DNA from: Haloglomus irregulare
Lineage (GTDB): Archaea; Halobacteriota; Halobacteria; Halobacteriales; Haloarculaceae
Direction of reading: 5' to 3'
NCBI RefSeq assembly: GCF_007421925.1
Contig: NZ_QMDX01000001.1
Location: forward strand, 642,629-706,628
DNA length: 64,000 nt
Below the pieces are notes generated by a model. The model made no database searches, had not been told where the DNA came from, and saw only the letters and a program-made list of their open reading frames with translations. This document shows, one piece after another, positions 52,221-60,238 of this stretch. Position 1 is the stretch's first letter, and each line of letters begins with the position of its first letter. The position numbers were made by a program, and so were the translations under genes.

Positions 52221-52651
52221 GCGATGGGCCCCGACGACTCCGAAGTGCAACCCCCACCGATCGTACCGTCCTACGTCAGCTCCGGGACCGGCTCCTCACG
52301 ACCCGACAGGTTGCCACGGCGCGGCTCATCGACGGGGCAGGACATCTTGAGCTGCTGGTGACGCTCTCGGAGGACTACTACCCGACCGCGGAGGCCACGT
52401 CAACTCTGACCGTTCGATGGTACACGAACGATGATTTCAGTGTCCACTACCAGGAGGAGACCGCTGACGGAAACTGGGAGTGCCGCTGGGACAGGCATCC
52501 GAACCCGCACGATACGAGAGAGCACTTCCATCCTCCACCGGACGCCGAGACACCCGGAGCGGACCGTTCGTGGCCGAAGGGCTACCGTGACCTACTCCGT
52601 CACGTGCTAAACGATATTGAGGGGCGTATCGAACAGCTCTGGGCGGAATGA
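52217..52651 (+). CDS. TumE-like putative toxin, module 3
   Basis: A 144-aa protein from a GTG start. It has a strand pair LTVRWYTNDDFSVHYQEET and the core CRWDRHPNPHDTREHFHPPP, which is the form I best recognise from haloarchaeal TumE-family proteins, then YRDLLRHVLNDIEGRIEQLW. Conserved Trp, Arg and His cluster in the core. Assigned as the toxin partner of the HTH protein; activity is inferred. Confidence 0.72.
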   Translation: MSDGPRRLRSATPTDRTVLRQLRDRLLTTRQVATARLIDGAGHLELLVTLSEDYYPTAEATSTLTVRWYTNDDFSVHYQEETADGNWECRWDRHPNPHDTREHFHPPPDAETPGADRSWPKGYRDLLRHVLNDIEGRIEQLWAE

Positions 52652-52664
52652 GCCGAGACCGGAC

Positions 52665-53426
52665 TTACTCCGTCGCTTCGGCCTCTTCGGCGCCGCCCTC
52701 TGCCTCGGGGTCGTACCCCTCCTCCAGCCGGCGTTCGGCCTCGTCGCGGTCCGCCGGGTAGCCCACGTCGATGCGCCACCCCTCCATCCGGATGGCGTCG
52801 ATGGTCCGGCCGGACTTGATCAGCAGGTCGATGGCATCGCTGATCTCGTACTCGCCGCGGCCGGAGGGCTGGACCAGGTGACAGGCGTGGAAGATGGCCG
52901 GCGTGAACGTGTAGAAGCCCGTCATCACGAGGTTCGAGGGCGGGTCGTCGGGCTTCTCGATCACATCCTCGATCTCCCCGTAGTCGTTCGTGTCACAGAC
53001 CCCGTAACGGCTGGCCTCCTCCCAGGGCACCTCCTCCACGAGGAAGGCGGCGTCGGCGCGGTCCTCCTGCTGCCGGTTGACGACGTCGGCCAGGTTCGCC
53101 TCGAAGACGTTGTCCCCGAGCATCATCATGAACTCGTCGTCGATGTGCTCCTCGGTCGTCAGCAGGGCGTGGGCGATGCCCAGCGGCTCGCGCTGGTGGC
53201 AGTAGGTGATGGGCACCCCCTCGTACGCGTCGCCGTAGCGGCTGATGATCTGCTCTTTCTTGTAGCCGACCACGACCAGCAGCTCGTCGGCGTCCAGCTC
53301 GACCAGCCGGTCGAAACAGTGCGTGAGGATGGGCTCCCCGGCGACCTCGACCAGCCCCTTCGGTTTGTCCTCGGTCAACGGGCGGAGTCGCGTTCCCTCG
53401 CCCGCCGCGATGACGACGGCTTGCAT
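52665..53426 (-). CDS. Glucose-1-phosphate uridylyl/thymidylyltransferase (AglF-like)
   Basis: A 253-aa nucleotidyltransferase: MQAVVIAAGEGTRLRPLTED (GxGTRxRPxT), KPKGLVEVAGEPI, the metal-site MLGDNVFEANL, and VIEKPDDPPSNLVMTGFYTF. It resembles Haloferax AglF, which makes a nucleotide sugar for the S-layer glycan. It makes NDP-glucose-like products that could feed the epimerases in this region. The tail is very acidic. Confidence 0.87.
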   Translation of the reverse strand: MQAVVIAAGEGTRLRPLTEDKPKGLVEVAGEPILTHCFDRLVELDADELLVVVGYKKEQIISRYGDAYEGVPITYCHQREPLGIAHALLTTEEHIDDEFMMMLGDNVFEANLADVVNRQQEDRADAAFLVEEVPWEEASRYGVCDTNDYGEIEDVIEKPDDPPSNLVMTGFYTFTPAIFHACHLVQPSGRGEYEISDAIDLLIKSGRTIDAIRMEGWRIDVGYPADRDEAERRLEEGYDPEAEGGAEEAEATE

Positions 53427-53570
53427 ACCCCATGCGGTGTGTCCTTCGGCCTAAATAGCTTCCCGCTCGGGGGCGAGGACGTCGACGCGGCACGTCCATA
53501 CGGAGCTAACAGTACCGATACATAGAGGTCTTAGCACCGTTTAAGCCCGGACGGAGGCGCATTCAGTACA

Positions 53571-54284
53571 ATGGAATCGAGGCTCTCGGACGCGATCGCC
53601 GCGCAACACCGCCGGATCGACCCCGGCCGATGGGACGAGGTGTACGTCATCGGCGACGTTCACGGCTGTCCGGACGCGCTCGACGCGCTGGTCGACGAGG
53701 CGGGCATCGGCGACGAGGACCTGCTGGTGTTCGTCGGGGACCTCGTCCGGAAGGGGCCGGACAGCGCGAGCGTCGTGACCCGGGTTCGTGCGGCCGAGAA
53801 CGCGCTGTCGGTCCGCGGGAACAACGAGGAGAAGCTGCTCCGTGGCGAGAGGACCCTCCCCGAACTCGACGAGGCGGACATGGAGTGGCTCCGGTCGCGC
53901 CCGGTCGCCATCAGCTGGGGGCCCGGCTCGGGCTACGACGCCGGCCTCGTCGTCCACGGCGGGGTCGACCCGCGGATGCCGCTCGCAGCACACACCGTCG
54001 ACGACCTGCAGACGGCGCGCTGTCTCGACCCGGACGGCGGGTACGACGGGCCGTTCTGGTACGATTCGTACGAGGGGCCCCCGCGGGTGTTCTTCGGCCA
54101 TACGGTGCTGTCGGACCCGCTGTGTAGCGAGTGGGCCGTCGGCCTGGATACCGGATACGTCTACGGTGGGTCGCTGACGGCCTACCGTCTCGGCGACGGG
54201 ACGGTCCATCGAGTCGAACCGGGCCGGACGGAGGTCGAGCGCGCCGAGGCGAAGATCGTCTCCACGGGACCCGGAGACGGATGA
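53571..54284 (+). CDS. Metallophosphoesterase (PrpA/ApaH-like)
   Basis: A 237-aa phosphatase. It has the metal-site motifs VIGDVHGCPDALDA, FVGDLVRKGPDS and VRGNNEEKLL, then VVHGGVDPRMPL and FFGHTVL. Such enzymes dephosphorylate proteins or split dinucleoside polyphosphates. Its stop overlaps the PPK1 start (ATGA), which links it to phosphate metabolism. Confidence 0.88.
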   Translation: MESRLSDAIAAQHRRIDPGRWDEVYVIGDVHGCPDALDALVDEAGIGDEDLLVFVGDLVRKGPDSASVVTRVRAAENALSVRGNNEEKLLRGERTLPELDEADMEWLRSRPVAISWGPGSGYDAGLVVHGGVDPRMPLAAHTVDDLQTARCLDPDGGYDGPFWYDSYEGPPRVFFGHTVLSDPLCSEWAVGLDTGYVYGGSLTAYRLGDGTVHRVEPGRTEVERAEAKIVSTGPGDG

Positions 54285-56662
54285 CCGACGCCGGGGAGTC
54301 GCCGGACTCGGAGCCGGAGCCGGACTCGGAGGCCGAGGCGCCGGGAGCGACGGCCGAGGACGCGGGCGCCGGGAGCGACCCGCCGTCGGAGGCCGACGCG
54401 CCCGGGACGGTGACGCTGGGGCCCGACACGTGGGCGGCGGCGACGGAGCGGCCGCCACGGACGCCGGCGACCGCGGCCGAGCCGCCCGACGGGCCGTTCG
54501 ACGACGAGCGCTGGTATCTGAACCGCGAGCTGTCGCAGTTGAACTTCCAGTGGCGGGTGCTGTACGAGGCGCTGGACGAGCGGACGCCGACGCTGGAGCG
54601 GCTGCGCTTTCTCGCCATCCTCTCGCGCAACCTGGACGAGTTCTTCATGAAGCGGATCGGCGGCCTGAAACAGCAGATCGACGCCGGCATCACCGCCACG
54701 ACGGTCGACGGCCGAGCGCCGGAGCCACAGTGGGCGGCCGCGCTCGAGGAGGCGACGGCACTGTTCGAGACGCAGTCGGACTGTTTCCGGTCGGCCGTCC
54801 GCCCGGCGCTCGCGGACGCCGGCATCGGGATCGTCGACCCGGCGGACCTGTCGGCCGGGGACCGGCAGCGGCTGGCCGACTACTTCCAGTCGTCCGTCCT
54901 CCCGACGCTGACGCCGCTGACCTTCGACCCCGCGCACCCGTTCCCGTTCATCTCGAACCTGTCGCTCTCGCTCGCGGTGATCACCCGGGGCGACGACGGG
55001 ACCGAGTGGTTCTCCCGCATCAAGGTGCCGGCGAACCTCCCGCGGCTGGTCGCCGTGGACGCGCCGGGGACGGCGGTCGAGGGGACGGCCCCGCCCGCGC
55101 GGTACGTTCCGATGGAGCGGCTCATCGCGGCGAACCTCGATGCGGTGTTCCCCAGCGTGGAGGTCGTCCACTGGACGACGTTCCGGGTGACGCGGAACGC
55201 CGAGGTCCGGCGCAACGAGGACGTCGCCGAGGGGCTCATCGAGCAGATCGAGGAGCGGCTCCGCCAGCGGCGGTTCGCGACCGTGGTCCGCCTGGAGATC
55301 GGGGCCGACGCCGAGGACCGGGTGTACGACCTCCTCGTCGACCAGCTCGACGTGACGGAGGCGGAGGTCATCAGTCGCCCCGGGCCGCTGGCGCTTCGCG
55401 ATTTCGACGTGCTGTGCGACATCGACTGTCCGGCGGAGAAGCCCGAGCCGTGGGCCCCACAGCAGCACCCGCGGTTCGCGACGCTCGACCCGGACCGGCC
55501 CGCCGAGCTGTTCGAGGCGCTCCGGGAGGCGGACGCGCTGGTCCACCATCCCTACCACACGTTCGAGGGGACCGTCCAGTCGTTTCTCGACGCCGCCGCC
55601 CACGACGCCGACACGCTGGCGATAAAGGCGGCCATCTACCGGACGGCCCCGGACTCGAGGGTCCTCCGGAGCCTCATCGACGCCGCGAAGAACGGCAAGC
55701 AGGTGGCCGTGATGGTCGAGCTGAAGGCCCGGTTCGACGAGGAGAACAACCTCCGCTGGGTCAAGCGGCTCGAGGAGGAGGGCATCCACGTCGCGTACGG
55801 CTCCATCGGGCTGAAGACACACAGCAAGGTCGCGCTCGCGGTCCGCCAGGAGGGCGACGACGTCCGGACGTACTCGCACGTGGCGACGGGCAACTACCAC
55901 TCCGAAACCGCGAAGGGGTACGTCGACCTCGGCCTGTTCACCGCCGACCGCGATATCGGCCAGGACATCGTCCAGCTGTTCAACTCCTTCACCGGCCACG
56001 CCCGGCAGCGGTCGTACCGGAAACTGCTCGTCGCACCCGAAACGCTCCGGGAGCGACTCTACGAGCTCATCGAGCGCGAGCGCGCCCACGCGGCGGCCGG
56101 GCGCGAGGGCCGCATCGTCGCCAAGATGAATGCCCTGGAGGACCCCGGCGTCGTCGAGAAGCTGTACGAGGCCGGCGCCGCGGGGGTCGATATCGACCTG
56201 TTCGTCCGCGACATCTGCCGGCTCCGCCCCGGCGTCGAGGGCGCCACCGAGACCATCCGCGTTCACAGCATCGTCGGCCGGTTCCTCGAACACTCGCGGA
56301 TCTTCAGGTTCGGGAACGACGGCGACCCCGACCACTTCGTCGGCTCCGCGGACTGGATGACGCGGAACCTCGACCGCCGCGTCGAGGCGGTCACCCCCGT
56401 CGAGGACCCGGAACTGCAGGCCGAACTCGACGCCATCCTCGAGACCATGCTCGCGGACAACCGCCGCCGGTGGCTGATGCGCCCGGACGGGAGCTACGTC
56501 CAGCAGCGGCCCGGCGACGAGCCCATCCGGGACACGCACCAGGAGTTGATGGACCGGGTCCGTTCGCGGGAGCCCGACGGGACCCGGCCGCCGGCACACG
56601 GGCCGCCACGCGACCCCGACATCGACCTCGACGAGGTCTACACGGACACGAACGAACCGTGA
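54281..56662 (+). CDS. ppk1: Polyphosphate kinase 1
   Basis: A 793-aa enzyme making polyphosphate from ATP. The first ~75 residues are an acidic Glu/Asp/Pro-rich extension; the family starts at WYLNRELSQLNFQWRVLYEA. Then come FLAILSRNLDEFFMKRIGGL, HPYHTFEGTVQSFLDAAAHD, IKAAIYRTAPDSRVL and the segment GLKTHSKVALAVRQEG, whose His near 513 fits the phospho-histidine. The end includes FRFGNDGDPDHFVGSADWMT. ATG 54281 overlaps the phosphatase stop, so the two are made together. Confidence 0.92.
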   Translation: MTDAGESPDSEPEPDSEAEAPGATAEDAGAGSDPPSEADAPGTVTLGPDTWAAATERPPRTPATAAEPPDGPFDDERWYLNRELSQLNFQWRVLYEALDERTPTLERLRFLAILSRNLDEFFMKRIGGLKQQIDAGITATTVDGRAPEPQWAAALEEATALFETQSDCFRSAVRPALADAGIGIVDPADLSAGDRQRLADYFQSSVLPTLTPLTFDPAHPFPFISNLSLSLAVITRGDDGTEWFSRIKVPANLPRLVAVDAPGTAVEGTAPPARYVPMERLIAANLDAVFPSVEVVHWTTFRVTRNAEVRRNEDVAEGLIEQIEERLRQRRFATVVRLEIGADAEDRVYDLLVDQLDVTEAEVISRPGPLALRDFDVLCDIDCPAEKPEPWAPQQHPRFATLDPDRPAELFEALREADALVHHPYHTFEGTVQSFLDAAAHDADTLAIKAAIYRTAPDSRVLRSLIDAAKNGKQVAVMVELKARFDEENNLRWVKRLEEEGIHVAYGSIGLKTHSKVALAVRQEGDDVRTYSHVATGNYHSETAKGYVDLGLFTADRDIGQDIVQLFNSFTGHARQRSYRKLLVAPETLRERLYELIERERAHAAAGREGRIVAKMNALEDPGVVEKLYEAGAAGVDIDLFVRDICRLRPGVEGATETIRVHSIVGRFLEHSRIFRFGNDGDPDHFVGSADWMTRNLDRRVEAVTPVEDPELQAELDAILETMLADNRRRWLMRPDGSYVQQRPGDEPIRDTHQELMDRVRSREPDGTRPPAHGPPRDPDIDLDEVYTDTNEP

Positions 56663-56797
56663 GACGGCCGGCGGCTCCGCGACGGTCGCCGTATCCGTGG
56701 TAGTGCGTTCGTATCGGAGGAACTCGCCGTTTCGGCCCGGAATAGCCCATAGAAACGGGATACGGCGCAGAAGACGCGAGAGCAGTCGCGGGGGCCG

Positions 56798-57358
56798 TCA
56801 CTCCGTGAGGTGCTCGTAGGCCTCGGTGACCTCCTTGAACGCCTCCTCGTCGCCGTCCCCCGTGTCGGGGTGGGTCTCCTTGACCCGCTTCCGGTAGGCT
56901 CGCTTCACGTCGGCCTGGTCGGCGCCGGGGTCCAGCCCGAGGGTCGCGTACGCCTCGGCGTCGGTGAGGCCGTCGCGAGCAGCGACCCGGGCGCCGGCTC
57001 GGCCGCTGGCGCCGCCGGGGCCTCGCTGCTCGCCGGAGCCGTCCCAGCGCCCCTCGCCGCCCGGCGGCGTCCAGTCCTCGCGTGGGCCGGCGCCGAAGCC
57101 GCCGCGGGTCCGCCCGCCGTCGGCGCGGCCGGGGCCGCCGCGTCCGTTGTTGGCGCGGGCACGCTGCTCGACCCGTTCGTACAGCGACTGCCGGAGTTTG
57201 CCGCTCCCCTGGTACCAGAACAGGTAGGAGGCGCCGCCGAACGCGGCCGCGACGAACAGCGGCACGGGGTCCCCGAAGACGAGGGCCAGCAGGACCATCA
57301 GCCCCGCCATGACGGCGAAGACGACGGTCATCCCCATCAGGAGCCGCGAGTTGTTCAC
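56798..57358 (-). CDS. J-domain membrane protein
   Basis: A 186-aa protein. Two membrane segments near the start (MGMTVVFAVMAGLMVLLALV and VPLFVAAAFGGASYLFWYQG) are followed by a Gly/Arg-rich disordered linker. A C-terminal J domain (AYATLGLDPGADQADVKRAY; HPD in ETHPDTGDGDEE) would stimulate DnaK ATPase at the membrane. Confidence 0.85.
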   Translation of the reverse strand: MNNSRLLMGMTVVFAVMAGLMVLLALVFGDPVPLFVAAAFGGASYLFWYQGSGKLRQSLYERVEQRARANNGRGGPGRADGGRTRGGFGAGPREDWTPPGGEGRWDGSGEQRGPGGASGRAGARVAARDGLTDAEAYATLGLDPGADQADVKRAYRKRVKETHPDTGDGDEEAFKEVTEAYEHLTE

Positions 57359-57468
57359 ACATCAACGTGGGGTGCCAGGCCCGTAAGCGTCCCGCTCGCG
57401 GCCACCTGCCGAACCGCGGCCGGCCGACCACCCGTGGCACCTTTCAGCCCGCACATCCACCCGCAGGT

Positions 57469-57717
57469 ATGGACTGGCACGTCGCCGACGGCGACCCCGA
57501 CGAGGGCCGAGTGGAGTGGGAGCGGGGCGACCGCTGTGCCCGCGTCGTGGCCCGCGAGACCGCGACCGGGTCGTGGGCGGTCACGCTGGACCGGCTGACG
57601 CAGGCCCAGGAGGGCGAGGCGTACCGCCGGGAGACGGTCCCCGACCGGGAGACGGCGCTCGGGATGGCCGCCGAGTGGCGCGCGGCCAACGACGGGTCCG
57701 CGGCCGACGCGGCGTAG
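57469..57717 (+). CDS. Conserved haloarchaeal hypothetical protein
   Basis: An 82-aa protein: MDWHVADGDPDEGRVEWERG, then CARVVARETATGSWAVTLDR and GEAYRRETVPDRETALGMAA. A small beta-sheet plus helix; composition is haloarchaeal, function unknown. Confidence 0.65.
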   Translation: MDWHVADGDPDEGRVEWERGDRCARVVARETATGSWAVTLDRLTQAQEGEAYRRETVPDRETALGMAAEWRAANDGSAADAA

Positions 57718-57809
57718 CGCGACGACGGCGCCGGATACGCGAACGCGTCCCCTGTCACGGCGTCACGAACCCACCGAAGGGCTATGCTGCACCGCACTCA
57801 CCGCCCCCT

Positions 57810-58904
57810 ATGACCCCGCCGACCGACGACGGAACCGGGGCGGCCGAGCCCGTCGTCCCGCCATCGGCCGACCCCGGCGACCGCGTGGCGATCGTCGCGC
57901 CGGCCTCGGGCGCCGCGGCCCGCTACCCGCACGTCCTCGACCGTGGACTCGAGACGCTCCGCGAGCGGTTCGACCTCAACCCCGTCGAGTTCCCCACCGC
58001 CCGGAGGGACGACGACTGGCTCGCCGACAACCCCTCCCGCCGGGCCCGCGACATCGAGGACGCCTTCCGCGACCCCGACATCAGCGCCGTCCTCGCGACC
58101 ATCGGCGGCAACGACCAGGTGCGGGTGCTGAAGCATCTGGACGCGGCCGTGCTGCGCGAGCATCCCACCCGCTTCCTCGGGACGAGCGACAACACGCATC
58201 TCCACAGCCTGCTGTGGCAGGCGGGTATCGTCTCCTACTACGGCGGCACCGTGATGACCGACCTCGCGGCCGCGGGCGGGGTGTTCGACTACACCGCCGA
58301 CGGCGTCCGCCGGGCGCTGTTCGCGGAGCACGTCGGCCCAATCGAGTCGGCCACCGAGTTCTCCGACCACGACCGCGACTGGAACGAGCCCGACGCGCTG
58401 GACGAGCCGCTGGAGCGCGAGCCGAACCCGGGCTGGGACTGGCGCGGCGGCGCGGCCCGCGCCGACGGCCGCGTCTGGGGCGGCTGTCTGGCGGTCGTCG
58501 ACACCGTGCTCGCGGCCGACCGGACGATGCCGTCGGTCGAGGCGCTGACGGGGGGCGTCCTGTTGCTGGAGAGCTCCGAGGAGCGCCCGGGGCCGGCGGA
58601 GGTCCGGCGCGTGCTGCTGGGACTCGGCGAGCGCGGCGTCCTCGGCGCGGTCGATGCCGTACTCGTCGGCCGGGCGAAGGCCCGCAACCCGTTCGAGGAC
58701 CCCGGGCCCGAGGCACGTGCGGAGTATCGGGAGACGCAGTACGACCTCGTGGCCGACCTCGTCGCGGAGTACAACCCCGACGCGCCGGTCGTGTGTAACG
58801 TCGACGTCGGCCACACGCATCCGGTCGTCCCGGTGCCGGTGGGTGGGCGGTGCGTGGTCGACCCCGAGGCGAAGCGGGTGGCGTTTCCGGGGTTCGAGGG
58901 GTGA
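57810..58904 (+). CDS. S66-family peptidase (LD-carboxypeptidase/MccF-like)
   Basis: A 364-aa protein: DRVAIVAPASGAAARYPHVL, VLATIGGNDQVRVLKHL, nucleophile Ser in FLGTSDNTHLHSLLWQAGIV, Glu in VLLLESSEERPGPAEVRRVL and His in CNVDVGHTHPVVPVPVGG. Since haloarchaea lack murein, an MccF-like role (cleaving aminoacyl-nucleotide antibiotics) or another amide substrate is more likely than LD-carboxypeptidase. I chose ATG 57810. Confidence 0.88.
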   Translation: MTPPTDDGTGAAEPVVPPSADPGDRVAIVAPASGAAARYPHVLDRGLETLRERFDLNPVEFPTARRDDDWLADNPSRRARDIEDAFRDPDISAVLATIGGNDQVRVLKHLDAAVLREHPTRFLGTSDNTHLHSLLWQAGIVSYYGGTVMTDLAAAGGVFDYTADGVRRALFAEHVGPIESATEFSDHDRDWNEPDALDEPLEREPNPGWDWRGGAARADGRVWGGCLAVVDTVLAADRTMPSVEALTGGVLLLESSEERPGPAEVRRVLLGLGERGVLGAVDAVLVGRAKARNPFEDPGPEARAEYRETQYDLVADLVAEYNPDAPVVCNVDVGHTHPVVPVPVGGRCVVDPEAKRVAFPGFEG

Positions 58905-58936
58905 GTCGGGGCTGGACGGGGCTTGCGGTATGGACG

Positions 58937-59089
58937 CTAGTCCACTCCCCGAGTCAGTCCTCGACGGGGACCTCGACCCGGCGTCGGGGCGTCGGCATCG
59001 TCGGCTGCAGCGGGGAACTGGTCGGTACAGCCCGCCACCCCGAGGACGGCGAGCCCACCGGCGGTCGCGAGATATCGTCGTAGGTCCAT
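58937..59089 (-). CDS. Small lipoprotein-like ORF
   Basis: A 50-codon frame with a Tat-like lipoprotein signal: MDLRRYLATAGGLAVLGVAG followed directly by Cys, the lipobox site. After ~15 more residues it ends in unlikely Arg-rich sequence. Another frame gives a better end (RRRVEVPVED, stop at about 58954), so it may be frameshifted or eroded. Confidence 0.4.
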   Translation of the reverse strand: MDLRRYLATAGGLAVLGVAGCTDQFPAAADDADAPTPGRGPRRGLTRGVD

Positions 59090-59245
59090 ACGGGGAGAAG
59101 GGGTATGGTCGGGTAGGGGCCTTGTCTAAGCACAAACACCCGTTTCAGCGACCCGCCCCGAGTGAATCGGTCGAACCAGGGCCGCTGGGGGTGAACGGCC
59201 CGGAGCCGTCGCGGGCGCGGAACCGACACCCGGCGGCAGGGTCTT

Positions 59246-59467
59246 GTGGCTGCACCCACAAACCGTGGTGTGCTCACACAGAACGATACCGAGCGGTCGT
59301 GTCCGGTCGCCGGCTGTGAGTTCGTCGGGTCGCTCCCGGCCGTCTACGTCCACGCGGCGGAGCAGGCGGCGGCCGAGGACACGGCGACCGACCACGGCCA
59401 CGGCGCGGTCGCCGCGGACCCGGAGGCGTACCTCGGCGCGGCGCCGCAGGCCGTCGAGTTCTGGTGA
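59246..59467 (+). CDS. Small Cys-containing protein
   Basis: A 73-aa ORF. The core is RSCPVAGCEFVGSLPAVYVH with a CxxxxC pair and a His-rich tail (TDHGHGAVAADPEAYLGAAP), suggestive of a zinc finger. The start is uncertain (GTG at 59246 or the GTG at 59270). Confidence 0.5.
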   Translation: MAAPTNRGVLTQNDTERSCPVAGCEFVGSLPAVYVHAAEQAAAEDTATDHGHGAVAADPEAYLGAAPQAVEFW

Positions 59468-59495
59468 CCGCGTCGCCGACCGGCACCCGCGCCGG

Positions 59496-59888
59496 TCAGC
59501 GCGTTCCCTCGCGGGCCCGGTCGGCGACGCGGTCACGATACGTCTCGGCATCCAGTCGGCCCTCGTGGCGCCGTCGTGCCGTCTCCGCGGGGATCCGGTA
59601 GTCCGCGACGAGTCCGTTCTCGAGCGTGAGCGAGGTCACGGCCAACGCCCCGTGCGGCGGCGACGGCACGTGGTCGGCGTACGGCGGCGCCAGTCGGTGC
59701 GCATCCGGGACCGGGCCCTCGTCGACGTGGTACTCCAGCACCCAGGCGTCCCGCTCCCGGGAGAGGGCCTGCACCTCCACGCGGTCGCGGACCGCGTCGG
59801 CGAAGCCGTCGAAGCCGGACGCGGTGTCGCCGACGCAGCCGGCCACCCCGGCCGCGAGGCCGACGAGCACAGCTCGGCGCCGCGTCAC
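59496..59888 (-). CDS. Predicted lipoprotein, unknown function
   Basis: A 130-aa protein from GTG 59888: TRRRAVLVGLAAGVAGCVGD shows a twin-Arg signal and lipobox Cys near 17. The rest (VRDRVEVQALSRERDAWVLE; LAVTSLTLENGLVADYRIPA) is a compact beta-rich domain. Its start overlaps the upstream zinc-protein stop (GTGA). It should be anchored outside the membrane. Confidence 0.65.
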   Translation of the reverse strand: MTRRRAVLVGLAAGVAGCVGDTASGFDGFADAVRDRVEVQALSRERDAWVLEYHVDEGPVPDAHRLAPPYADHVPSPPHGALAVTSLTLENGLVADYRIPAETARRRHEGRLDAETYRDRVADRAREGTR

Positions 59889-60067
59889 ATCCCGCGGTCG
59901 TCCGCCGGCGGCTCCATCCCGTCCTCGAGGCCGTTCTCCAGATAGGCAGCCGCACAGTCCGCGGAGCAGAAGGCGCTCCCGAAGGTCATGTGGGGGTGGT
60001 GGTGGTTCACTTCGATCCACTCCCCGCCCACGGCAACCGACGCGTTACAGCGGTCACACTCGGTCAT
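59885..60067 (-). CDS. Small zinc-finger protein (DUF7576-like)
   Basis: A 60-aa protein: ECDRCNASVAVGGEWIEVNH, then HHPHMTFGSAFCSADCAAAY. Two CxxC/CxxxC pairs with nearby His form a treble-clef-like zinc site common in haloarchaea. Coupled to the lipoprotein gene downstream. Confidence 0.75.
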   Translation of the reverse strand: MTECDRCNASVAVGGEWIEVNHHHPHMTFGSAFCSADCAAAYLENGLEDGMEPPADDRGM

Positions 60068-60238
60068 TATGCTCCATACGTGCCCGCGCTTACTCTATCT
60101 TGTCCCCGAGCCCGGCGGTTCCGGGTCGACTCGAGACGTATGCAGGGACGACGAACGGGGTCCCGACTCGGCTGCGCGGACGTCACCAACCCGTCGCGCT
60201 CCTGAAGGCTTATCCCGACGTCTACGGCACGTTCGGCT

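Noticed and set aside
54182-56599. 805-codon open frame antisense to ppk1, and a 757-codon frame on the plus strand
   Set aside because: GC-rich codon bias leaves long shadow frames; their composition (Arg/Pro/Gly-rich or hydrophobic runs without domains) is not haloarchaeal, while PPK1 is unmistakable.
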